This document shows positions 11,733 through 21,940 of a DNA stretch of 64,000 bases, piece by piece. Positions within the stretch are counted from its first letter, which is position 1, and every line of letters begins with the position of its first letter. The notes below the pieces were generated by a model that did not search any database, was not told where the DNA came from, and was given only the letters and a program-made list of their open reading frames with translations. The stretch spans positions 18,167,051 to 18,231,050 of the forward strand of contig NC_035172.2 in the NCBI RefSeq assembly GCF_001659605.2. The letters run 5' to 3'. The position numbers and the translations under genes are program-made. The stretch comes from Manihot esculenta (taxonomy: Eukaryota; Streptophyta; Magnoliopsida; Malpighiales; Euphorbiaceae).

Positions 11733-14004
11733 TGTAATACCCGGCTAGACTCCGGTATCGGAATTCCTACCGTCCGGTGGAATCCCGGGTGTCGGAGACC
11801 TCTAGAAGGGTAAAATCATGTTTTGTAAAATGTTTTAATGTATTTTGTGTTTTTAAGCTAGAAGGAAAATGAGTTTTTGCATGAAAATAGTCTTGGAGGA
11901 AAACTCAGGTTCGGCCGCCGAACCTCAAGTTTGGCCGCCGAACATGCATGCACTTCGGGAGTGCTTTAGGCCCCCGAAAGCATAAGTAAGGAAAGTCCAG
12001 GTTCGGCCGCCGAACCTTATGTTCGGCCGCCGAACATGGCATGCATGCGGAGGCACGTTCGGCTCCTGAATGTGGCCTGGCCAGCCACCTATAAAGGGGT
12101 CCCTTAGCCGAAATGGGCGACCTTTTCTCCCCATTGTCGGCCAAGGTGAGCTCTCCACCATCCTTCGCCGATTTCAAGTTTCTTCCTCCAAATCTTCCTG
12201 GATTTTCACAAGTTTTCACTTTGTTTTGAAGATTTTTTAGTATAAAGCAAGTTTTGGAGCTTTGAGGTTCAAGAAACTCAATCTCTCCCATCTTTGAGCT
12301 AGGGTCGTTTTCCTCTCGATCTTCAAGAGGTAAGGGCCGATCTTGAGCTCACTATATGTTTTAAACAAGTTTTAAGTTGATTCATGGGGTAGAAATGTAT
12401 GTTTATGTTAGTTGAGCATTGTTAGGTTTTATGTGTTTTATGGACAATATATGTTGGATATGCATGTTTGATGTGTTGTAGATGGGGTTTAGGATAGTTT
12501 GAGGCCCCTAGGAGCTGATGTATGTATCTATGCATGTTTTGGATGAGTTGTATGCTTGATTGAATGAAATAGGAGGCTTTTGTGCATGAAGAGCCGAGTT
12601 TCTGCCCTTTTGATAGAAACCAGGTTCGGCAGCCGAAGGACTTTCGGCCGCCGAACCTGCCTGGGAGGCAAGCCTTTCGGCTGTCGAAGTCTGCCCCCGA
12701 AAATGGACTTTCGTCTCTGGAAGGCACTTTCGGCCGCCGAAGGTGCCGCCGAACCTGCCTGACTTTCGGCTCTGGAGGGACTTTCGGCCGCCGAACCTGC
12801 CGCCGAAAGTGCCCTGTTCAGCCTTCCTTTGCATGTTTTGCATGATTGTTTTGAGGTGTTTTAGGGGGTTTTGGGGGGATTTTTTAGAGTCATGTTCTAG
12901 TTGTTTGGTCCCTCATTTGAGTCCACCTATGTAGGTTCGGACCCGAGGAACCGGGGACCCCAGTAGTGAGTCAGCTGCTTCAGTCTTTGTCTGAGCTAGC
13001 TGAGGTGAGTAGAATAAACCTTTACGTTTTAAAGCGAATAAATTATAAAGTTTTCAGCATGCTCATGCATCATGAATGCCATGTGATGATTTAGGTTGTT
13101 TGCATTAGAATTCACGAATATGTTGCATTACATTTTATGATGTTGATGCGGATTGGTTATTGGATGATCCTTTAGTCCTCATATGATATGATATGATGAT
13201 GATACGGCATGATATGGTATGGAAGTCCGGTTGACCCATTCTACGTCCCGGCACTATGTAAGAGAAAGACCGGTTGACCCATTCTACGTCCCGACACCTT
13301 GGAATGTTCTGATATGTTATGTTTAAGAGAAAGACCGGTTGACCCATTCTACATCCCGGCACTTTGGAATGTAGAGGACTATTGGTGACAATACCATCCT
13401 TGATGTGACTTGTTGTGATGTGTTGCATTACATGAGAACATGAGATTTTAAATATTTTATTATTTTGCTCACTGGGCTCTAGTAGCTCACCCCTCTCCCT
13501 AATCCCCCAGGTTTGCAGGTACGGGCTAGGCAGAGAAGTCAAGATGAATGAAGTCTTGTGTATGTAATAGTTAGAATATGGACATGATAAATTGTAAAAT
13601 GATGTAAAAGTTATGAATAGTTATGTCATGTAAATGTTGATTCTGAGATTGAGGTTTAGAAGTTGTGCTTGACCGAGTTTATATAGTAATCCCTTTTGTA
13701 AACATGATCTATGTTTTATGATGCTTATGTTCTACCAAGCTTGTGTATGATGAGATACCCCATTGGAGCATTTGGTTAGAGCTCCAGTGTGAGGTTTATG
13801 TTTATGTTTATATATATGCTTATGTGCATGCACAGGTTGAGCTTGGTAAAAGAAAAGAAAAGTCCAAATTTTTATGTATGTTGTTGATCATGTATGGGAT
13901 TAAACAGGTTTATAGGACGTATGTCAGGCTTGCTACGGGTCCCGGCGGCCTTATGCCGATCTGGATCCTAGCGCCGGTAGCGGTCTGATTTTCGGGTCGT
14001 TACA
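11733..14004 (+). repeat. Element B 5' LTR (2,272 bp)
   Basis: It starts TGTAATACCC and ends GGGTCGTTACA. TTCGGCCGCCGAA palindromes occur at 11910, about 12003 and repeatedly at 12620-12815. Three 'gacccattctacgtccc' minisatellite units lie at about 13230-13360. The partner LTR (24043-24204 plus 39581-41625) is about 2,207 bp; the 65-bp difference equals one minisatellite unit. Confidence 0.95.
12090..12095 (+). promoter_or_regulatory. TATA box in element B 5' LTR
   Basis: TATAAA sits in 'ccacctataaagggg'. The same box is at 39776-39781 in the 3' LTR. It lies just downstream of two copies of the TTCGGCCGCCGAA motif. Confidence 0.7.
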
Positions 14005-14007
14005 GAA

Positions 14008-14019
14008 TGGTATCAGAGC
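14008..14019 (+). other. Element B primer-binding site (tRNA-Met)
   Basis: TGGTATCAGAGC lies 3 nt after the LTR and is a perfect match to the plant initiator tRNA-Met PBS. Confidence 0.95.
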
Positions 14020-14275
14020 CCTAGGTTCATATGGTCGGACCTAGAGTGTCAGGCTCATAGATGTTATAGAAGGTCAAGCACAATAGGAAAATCATGTCCA
14101 TTAGGATAGGATAAAGAGTCATGTTTTGAATGATGATGTGAAATGCCATGAGTATATGCATGTGCATTAATGATATGTTATGATATGTGACGTATGTGAT
14201 GCGGATTCATGTGTTTCCACATGAACCATTTGATGCTAATGTTTATATGATGTGTACTGTTTTTCAGAAAATGGG

Positions 14276-17200
14276 ATGAGAGAAACTCGTCGATCTGCAC
14301 GATTGACTGGAGTACCACCTGAGGATGAGGGCACGAGCGCCCGTCCTCCTGCATTGCCTAAGGCAATGTCAAGTAGGTCCAGCAGAGAACGAGCAGCAAG
14401 AGACCTAAGAAGGTCTTTGGATCTGGGTAGGAGCAGATCAGTGAGGGGAACAGTTCAGGGAGGAATGTCAGAGGAAATGGGGGATGATATGGATGTGGAG
14501 CAAAGGAGGGATGGCAGTCTGGGAGTTAGCATGTCAGAAGAGGGAATGGGAGAGTCCCAAGGAGGCACTCAGGCCTCGGGATTTGTTCAGCCACCTTATC
14601 ACCCACCCTTCTCACAAAACCCCGGGTATTCGATGGGAGGCACATCGAATTACCATAGTTTTAACCCTTATCCCACACAGATGCCATACCCACCTTACTA
14701 TCCACCATATCCACAGTACCCAATGTATCCACTCCCGCCCTACCATCCAAATCCAGCAAACCCTATCCCAGGGGATGCTGCTCCTCCTCCTCCACCAGCA
14801 GAACCCACAGTTCCAGAAACCCCCGTACCTAAGCCTAACTCATCTGGTGGGAGCAAGGTCAAGATGACCGACTACATGAAGCTAGGTGCTCCTCAGTATG
14901 AAAAAGGGGATGACCCGTTTGTGTATCTTGAAAGGATTAAAGTGATCACAGATGAGATTCGGGCTGATGACAGTAGAGCCATTCAGATGGCTGCGTTCAC
15001 GCTTAAGTGCAAGAAGGCCCGAGAGTGGTTTAAGAATTATGTGAATCCGAGGGTGGATAGCATGTCTTGGGAAGAGTTTGCAAACGAGTTTGCAGGATGG
15101 GCTTTCCCTGATAGTTCAAGGGAGCTGAAGATGATCGAATTTGAGCAGTTAAGGCAGACAGAAGAGATGAGTGTGGATGAGTTCACAGACAGATTCTTGG
15201 AGCTGTTGCCATTTGCAGGGCAAAATCTTGACTCAGACTAGAAGAAGTCAAGGAGGTATATCATGAAACTCCACTCCAGATATTCCTCCTTGATCCAATC
15301 AGCAGATAGGGAGAGCTTCCATGCCATAGTGGATATGGCCCAGAAAATGGAGGCCAATGCCATCATTCAGGGGACAGTTAAACAATCAGTGGCACAGTCT
15401 TCTAGTTCTAAGACCCCGGGTGGGGGAAGGCTAGATCCCTCATCCTCAGGTTTAGCAGCTTCGGGCAGCAGAAAGTGGAGCAACACCACTAGGAAGCCCA
15501 AGAAGAACAAGTTCTGGAACAAGATGAAGTCCAGTCTTGGACTAGGGAGTGGCTCAAGCTCTGGTGCGGATAATGCTGTTTGTGCAAGGTGTGGTAAGCC
15601 ACACAAGGGAGTTTACCGGGCTGGGATAGCAGCCTGCTTCAGATGCGGGCAAGAGGGACACATGGCTCGGGAGTGTCCTAGGACAGTACCTATGGCTCAG
15701 TCCCAGCAGACAGCTTCAGGTAGTGTAGCGCAGCCAGCAGCTCTAGCCACGACTCAGGCCAGTGGCAGAGGCAGAGGGAGAGGGGCAGCCTTTTCTTCAG
15801 CGGGTTTCAGAGGTGAAGGTCCATCAGCTCCAGCACGGATCTTCACGATGACTCAGCAGGAGGCAGATGCATCTAACACCGTGGTGGCAGGTAACTTAGT
15901 CATTGGTTATTCAGATGTGTATGCCTTGATGGACCCTGGTGCATCTCATTCTTTTATTGCTCCGAGAGCCGTAGAGAGGTTGGGTTTGATGATCTCTGGG
16001 TTAGAGTGTCCTCTCTGGGTCAGTGGACCCAAGTGTGATCCATCAGTGGCAGAGTCAGTCTGCCAGTGCAGTCCAGTCTTTGTAGAGGGAAGATGCCTTT
16101 CTGCCGACCTTGTGGTTCTAGACTTGACAGATTTTGACGTCATTCTAGGGATGGACTGGTTATCTACCCATGGTGCTACCTTGGACTGCAGGGACAAAGT
16201 AGTCAGGTTCAGAGGTCAGGATGGGTCAGAGGTTGTCTTCAGGGGAGACAGGAGGGGTACACCTAGAGGTCTGATATCAGCTCTTCAGGCTCGTAGGTTG
16301 CTTAGGAAGGGATGTCAGGGGTATTTGGCTCATGTGAGAGAGCTTAGCAGTCAGGTTAGAGAGCCCGCCTCGGTGCCAGTGGTCAGAGAGTTCTTAGATG
16401 TATTTCCAGATGAGCTACCAAGTTTACCACCTGCTAGGGAGATAGAGTTCGAGATAGAATTGATGCTTGGAACCAGACCGATCTCTATCCCTCCCTACAG
16501 GATGGCTCCAGCTGAGTTGAAGGAATTGAAAGAACAGTTGCAAGAGCTTGTAGAAAAGGGCTTCATCCGACCGAGTACCTCACCTTGAGGTGCTCCAGTC
16601 TTATTTGTGAGAAAGAAGGATGAATCCCTTAGACTTTGTATCGACTACAGGCAGTTGAACAAAGTCACTACCAAGAACAGGTACCCTTTGCAAAGGATCG
16701 ATGATCTATTCGACCAGCTAGCAGGAGCGGGTTGTTTCTCCAAAATAGATCTGAGGTCCGGGTATCATCAGCTAAGGATCAGAGAAGAAGATGTGCCAAA
16801 GACGGCTTTCAGGACCAGATATGGGCATTTTGAGTTCCTTGTAATGCCGTTCGGGTTAACCAACGCCCCTGCAGCATTCATGGATCTCATGAATAGAGTG
16901 TTTAGCCAGTACCTGGATCACTTTGTGATTGTCTTCATAGATGATATCTTAGTGTATTCCAGGAATGCAGAGGAGCATGCCCATCATCTGAGGTTGGTTC
17001 TGCAGACCTTGAGGGAACACGGCTTGTATGCCAAGTTCTCCAAGTGTGAGTTCTGGTTGAGGAGCATCTCATTCTTAGGGCATGTTGTGTCAGAATATGG
17101 GATAGAGGTGGACCCCAAGAAGGTAGAAGCTGTGGCTAACTGGCCTAGACCCACTTCAGTGACAGAGATTAGAAGTTTCTTGGGTTTGGCAGGTTACTAC

Positions 17201-17281
17201 AGGAGGTTCGTTCAGGACTTCTCAAAAATTGCAGCTCCTCTAACCAGACTAACCAGGAAGAATCAAAAGTTTGTGTGGACT
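14276..17281 (+). pseudogene. Element B gag-protease-RT, 5' part of polyprotein
   Basis: One frame encodes Gag, then protease and reverse transcriptase. The start is the MRETRRSARLTG ATG, conserved in the family. In order: basic N-terminus, Pro/Tyr-rich segment, Gag core with [11 protein letters not shown], and the zinc knuckle [14 protein letters not shown] (near 15633). The upstream knuckle has lost its last Cys ([12 protein letters not shown]). Next come protease DPGASHSF (near 15931) and ILGMDWLS, and RT with CIDYRQLN and the catalytic FIDDILVYS (near 16932). Two stops break the frame: TAG at 15239 (CAG in A) and TGA at 16586 (TGG in A). The frame is interrupted at 17281 by element C after the RT (KFVWT) and resumes at 21941. 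Confidence 0.95.
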
Positions 17282-17450
17282 TGTAACAGCCCGGAAACCG
17301 GTACCCTGCCGTAACGGCTCCAAACTGTTCGGCGCTAGGATCCAGATCGGCTTAAGGCCGCCGGGTCCCGGCGGCCTTAAGCCGATATGGATCCTAGCGC
17401 CGAACAGTTTGGAGCTGTTACGGCAGGGTACCGGTTTCCGGGCTGTTACA
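17282..17450 (+). repeat. 169-bp palindrome replacing the 5' LTR of C
   Basis: Two 84-bp arms (17282-17365 and 17367-17450) are reverse complements with two mismatches and a single T at the centre (17366). The right arm equals the last 84 bp of the element's 3' LTR (21852-21935). The left arm is the same sequence inverted, so the element begins TGTAACAGCCC, the complement of its own U5 end, rather than TGTAATACCC. The centre falls in CGGGTCCCG, a 9-base palindrome already present in normal LTRs of the family (for example 21848-21856). A fold-back of the nascent strand at that mini-hairpin would give this structure. Confidence 0.95.
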
Positions 17451-17452
17451 GT

Positions 17453-17464
17453 TGGTATCAGAGC
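17453..17464 (+). other. Element C primer-binding site (tRNA-Met)
   Basis: TGGTATCAGAGC lies 2 nt after the palindromic left end and is a perfect match. Confidence 0.95.
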
Positions 17465-17738
17465 TTTGGGCCTCGAGAGTACGGTGTGTTGCACATCGGA
17501 AAGAGGTTAGTTTAGAGGTCATAGAAGGGCAAGCACAGTAGGAAAAATCATGTCCACTAGGATAGGATGTTGAGTCCTATCTTGATTGATGATGTGAAAT
17601 GCCATGAGTTATGCATGTGCATTAATGTTACGTTATGTATGATATGCTATGTATGTGTAGGTTCATGTGTTTTCATATGAACCGTATGATGCTAATGATT
17701 GTTTGTATGCGTGTGTGCTGTTCTTCAGAGGAGCCAGA

Positions 17739-18602
17739 ATGCGAGGTGCTCGTCGATCTGTGGAATCGACTGGAGTTCCATCTGAGAGGGAAGGTATGGA
17801 TACCTTTCCTGCTGCTCTGCCAAGAGCGCAATCATGGGGAGTTAGCAGATGGGGAACATCAAGGGACCCTGGAAGGTCTTTTGATGTAAGCAGAGAAGGA
17901 ATGGCTCCAAGAAGGATGTCAGCTAGTATGAGGGAAGTGGAGTTGGATGTTCAAAGAAGAGATATCAATTTGGGAATCAGAGTGCCAGAGGAAGGCATGG
18001 GAGATTCACAGGAGCGTGCTCAGACTCAGGATTCCAGGATCTCAAGTTCAGGAGGGATTGATCCCTCCACTCTGAGTACAGCTGCCTCAAGAGATAAAAG
18101 GTGGGGAAACACCACTAAGAAGGGGAACAGAGGCCTGAGAAGGTCGAAGAAGAGCAAGTTTTGGAATCGTTTGAAGGCTAGTCTGGGTTTTGGTGGTTCG
18201 AGCTCTGGCTCAGGCAGTTCAAGATGCATGAGGTGTGGAAGGCCACACAAAGGAGTCTGTCGAGTAGGGACTACAGCATGTTTTAGATGCGGTCAGGAAG
18301 GGCACATAGCACGTGAGTGTCCCACTGTGCCCAGGTTGGCTCCGTCCCAGCCAGCAGCTCCAGGTAGAACAGCTCAGCCAGTAGCTCCAACCATGTTTCA
18401 GGTTGGTGGTCGAGGCAGAGGAAGAGGGTCAGCCCCTCATTCCTCAGGTTTCCGTGGAGAAGGTCCGTCAGCTCCAGCTCGGATCTTCACCCAAGCTCAG
18501 CAGGAGGCAAACACATCGAACATGGTGGTGTCAGGTACGCTCACTTTTGAAAGTTCTGATGTGTATGTTTTTGTGAACCCTAGTGTTTTTCTCTTTCTTT
18601 AG
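17739..18602 (+). pseudogene. Element C gag with core deleted, fused to start of protease
   Basis: The ATG at 17739 begins MRGARRSVESTGVP, the family Gag start, after a 'ttcttcag' acceptor-like site. The basic N-terminus runs to GMGDSQERAQ and then jumps straight to RISSSGGIDPS. The Pro/Tyr-rich region and the whole Gag core (AREWF segment) are missing, a deletion of about 250 codons compared with B. The zinc knuckles CMRCGRPHKGVC and [14 protein letters not shown] are intact. The frame ends at 18602 within a degraded protease (VYVFVNP where relatives have VYALMDPGAS). A capsid without its core is unlikely to assemble, so C would have needed proteins from relatives. Confidence 0.9.
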
Positions 18603-19680
18603 TTGCTCTAGGAGCCGTTGAGAGGTTGAGTTGATAGCTTTTGGGCTAGAGTGTTCTCTTTGGGTCAGTAGACTCACGTGTGATCCATCTGGGGCAGAGT
18701 CAGTCTGCCGGTTCAGTTCTGTGTCAGTTGAGGGTAGATGCCTTCCACTCGATTTTGAGGTCCTAGACTTGACTGTCTGGACGTCAATCGAGGGATGGAT
18801 TGGTTTCTGCTTGTAGTGCTATCTTGGTCCGCAGAGACAAGGTAGTCAGGTTCATAGGACAGGATGGGTCAAGGGTTTTCTTCTGAGGGAACACAGTAGG
18901 GATGCCTAGAGGTCTGATGTCAGCCTATCAGGTTCGTAGGGTACATAGGAGGGGTTGTCAGAGGGTTCTAGCTCTTGTTTGAGAGTTTAGTCGTCAGGTC
19001 GGGGAACCAGCCTCAGTGTTAGTTGTTAGAGAGAGTTCTTAGTTGTTTTCCCAGGCTAGTTGTCAGGTTTACCACCTGTCAGGGAGTTAGAGTTTAGAGT
19101 AGGAGTGGTGTCTGGAACCAGAACCATTTCTTTCCTACCCTACAGGATGGCGCCTGCGTAGAGAGAGGTAGTAGTCAGAGTAGAGGCGAGACTTGGTAGA
19201 CAGGGGTTTTATCCGACCTAGTACCTCACCCTGGACTGTTCCAGTGTGGCGGTGGGAAAAGAAGGATGAATCCTTGAGACTTTGTAATAACTGTAAGCAG
19301 TTGACCAAGGTCACTACCAAGGGCAGGTATTCCCATGCAGGATGGATGATCTATTGGGACAGCTAGCAGAGGCTGTTTGTTTTCCAAGATAGATCTGAAA
19401 TCCGGGTACTACCTGTGAGAGTTAGAGTTAGTTTTGGGTTAGCAGTGAGAAGAAGCCAGTTGGTTAAGATGAAGAGAAGAGTAAGGATCAGAGTAGCGCA
19501 GTGGAAGCGTGTTGAGTTTCAGGAGAAGGTTGGGTATTGTTAAGGTGTTTCTTTTGGGAAAGGTGTGCCCAGAAGACCCAGGAGTTTTTACTCCAGCAGT
19601 ACCTGTGTCTCTCTTTTAGGAGAGAGGTTATTAGGTTTTGGCTTGCTTGTTTGCTTGCATGTTTTGTATGCCTGTTTGTT
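18603..19680 (+). pseudogene. Element C protease-RT-integrase scraps
   Basis: Broken translations can be followed: protease LECSLWVS and SVCRFSSVSVEGRCLP (18640-18760), the RT start near 19200-19350 ([12 protein letters not shown], DESLRLC-like, DDLLGQL-like), then a jump near 19415. Next come integrase C-terminal scraps (VEFQE near 19512) and the final 'QQYLCLSF' (19595-19617), equivalent to QQYPYLF in A and B. Most of RT, all of RNase H and most of integrase are missing, with many stops and frameshifts. The decay is far heavier than in the host element B, so the pol was probably already defective before this copy integrated. Confidence 0.75.
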
Positions 19681-19705
19681 GTGGAACATTCGGGGACGAA
19701 TGTTC

Positions 19706-19721
19706 TTAAAGGGGGGAAGAA
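19706..19721 (+). other. Element C polypurine tract
   Basis: 'aaaggggggaagaa' ends immediately before the LTR start TGTAATACCC. It primes plus-strand DNA synthesis. The preceding 'gaacattcggggacgaatgttc' contains an inverted repeat (gaacattcg / cgaatgttc) conserved in A, B and H. Confidence 0.9.
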
Positions 19722-21935
19722 TGTAATACCCGGCTAGATTCCGGCATCAGAATCCCTACCTTCCGGCAGAATCTCCGTTGGAATCTGGAATTTCTGAAGA
19801 TGCCAGAGGCTTCTAGAGGGGTAAAATGTGTTTTCTAAAAGGTTTTTACTGATTTCATGGTTTTAAATGGAAAAGAATTGAGTCTTGAAAAGAAAAAGAC
19901 CAAGGAGGCGTTTGCCAGGTTCGGCCGCCGAAAATGAAGTTCGGCCGCCGAACATGGAAAGGCTTCGGGAGCGCCTTTGGCCTCCGAAAGTCTTGTTTGA
20001 ACGAACCAAGGTTCGGCCGTCGAAAGTCAAGTTCGGCAGCCGAACATGCATGAGTTTAGGGGGCACGTTAGGCCGCCGAAGGTCTTCGACCAGGCCACCT
20101 ATAAAGAGCCCTCAGATCGGAAATGGGAGAGTTTTCTCCCCATTCTCGAGCTCAGGTGAGTTTTTGTCCTCCCTTGGCCGTTTTCATGTTCTTTCTTCAT
20201 CTCCTTCATGTTTTCATGAGTTCCATGGTGGTTTTGAAGAGTTTTCAAGCTTAGATCAAGTTTTGGGAGCTTGGAGCTTTTGGAGCTTGGATTCTCCACA
20301 CCTCCGAGTTAGGGATCACACCACCCTCGATCTTCAAGAGGTAAGTGTAGATCTTTGCTTCCCTAGTGTTTTTATAAAGTTTTATGAAGGTTTTAATGGT
20401 AGAGTATGGGTAGATATGCATGTTAGGATTTATGTGGGTTTTATGCCCAATGTATGTTATGTGATGTTTGTGTTGAGGAGTTTATGTTAGTTTATGCTCC
20501 TTTATGCTTGTGGGAGTGAGTATGCATGATTGGGAAAGAGTATGTAAGGATTTGGGTGTTTTCTATGCATGTTTTAGTGAGGTTTAGAGGGTTTTTTTGG
20601 GGGTATGTTTATGAGTTGTTTAGAGTATGTTTGGCACCTCATTCGAGTCCACCTGTGTAGGATCGGACCCGAGGGACCGAGGAGGCCAGTAGTGCTAGCA
20701 GTTGCAGAGTCAGTCAGCGTCTGCCAGGAGGTGAGTAGAACTAACTTAATCTTTTATTTTAATAAAATCAAATGCCTAAAGCATGCTCATGCATCATGTT
20801 TATATGTAATAGGATGATTGCATTAGTTTCACGAATGTGATGCATTGCATAAATTGTTGATTATATGATGAGATGGGTGGACCAAGGCGACCTCAATAGC
20901 CCGTAAGTCTGTCATTGAGTCCTTGTTAGTCGGGCGAGTACATGTAGGAAAGCCCAATGAGAGCTCCTTCGGAGCCGAGTTATGACAGAGGGAATGTTGG
21001 GGTCATGTCTAACCCTGAGGGGAAGGACGTTTCGAGAACCCTCTAAAATCACCCGCGAGAGGAAGAGAATGCTAGCGTGAACTCAAGCGGGAGTGAAAAG
21101 GATTGTTGTGTAATAGTTGTGATATGGCGCATTTCATGAAAGCATGTAATTAATGAACTGTTTTCTCTGTTTCTACTCACTGGGCTTTTTAGCTCATCCC
21201 TTTCCCCTAATCCCAGTTTTGCAGGGCTAAAGTCAAGTCAGAGTGATCTATGGGAAGTATCAGAGTATAAGCATGGGCTTGGTTGTAATAGCTTAGCTTA
21301 GTTTTGTTATAGTGGTATGTATATGTTTATGGATATAAAGAGATGTTATGCTTTGTTTTGTATGCTTGACTAGTTTAGTTAATGGACATGATTGTAAAGA
21401 GAAAGTCATGATGTATATAAAGATTATGAATGGAAAGAGCTATGTTGATAGAGATAGAGTAAAGTTAAGAAAAGCTTGGTAATGTCATGTGAATGTCATG
21501 AAAGGATAGAGTAGTGCTTTGCCCTAGTGTTTGGTTGAATCCCTTGGTTTATGCATGATCATTCTAAAACGATTTATGAAAGGTTTTCATGATGTGAATT
21601 GTTTTATGCTATGAGTTTGAACGGCCGTGAGGGAAGAAAGGGTTTCAATCCCTTGACCCAAGCGGACGTGGTTTTAAGGTTAGCTTGATGACCCATCGGG
21701 TATGAGGTTCTATGTTCTCGCGCATAGATCAAGCCAAGTTAGGTAAAACAAGTTTTAAAGATTAGTATGAAAAGTTTAAGTTTTCACGAAAAGTTTGATC
21801 ATGTATGGGATTAGACCCGAGGTTTAGCATGTTTAGTGGCTTGCTACGGGTCCCGGCGGCCTTAAGCCGATCTGGATCCTAGCGCCGAACAGTTTGGAGC
21901 CGTTACGGCAGGGTACCGGTTTTCGGGCTGTTACA
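19722..21935 (+). repeat. Element C 3' LTR (2,214 bp)
   Basis: It begins TGTAATACCCGGCTAGATTCC and ends CGGGCTGTTACA. TATAAA is at 20100-20105 and a splice-donor-like AAGAGGTAAG near 20336. TTCGGCCGCCGAA motifs occur at about 19919 and 19939, with fewer copies in the leader than in A and B. The middle (20870-21100) differs from A and B and lacks the gacccattctacgt minisatellite. Its last 84 bp are the template of the left-end palindrome. Confidence 0.95.
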
Positions 21936-21940
21936 GGACT

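Larger units (their letters stand above)
17282..21935 (+). mobile_element. Element C: deleted gypsy element with a palindromic left end
   Basis: C is flanked by TSD ggact (17277-17281 and 21936-21940). Removing C with one TSD restores the B reading [10 protein letters not shown]. The right side is a normal 2,214-bp LTR preceded by a PPT. The left side is not an LTR but a 169-bp palindrome built from the LTR's last 84 bp. The PBS is intact. The interior (about 2.3 kb) keeps parts of gag, protease and RT and a few scraps of integrase, so C is non-autonomous. Its U5 end (..GGGCTGTTACA) differs from that of A and B, marking a subfamily. Confidence 0.93.

Noticed and set aside
17271..17510. Near-identical 79- and 81-codon frames on both strands
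   Set aside because: They read the two arms of the palindromic left end of C and mirror each other for that reason.
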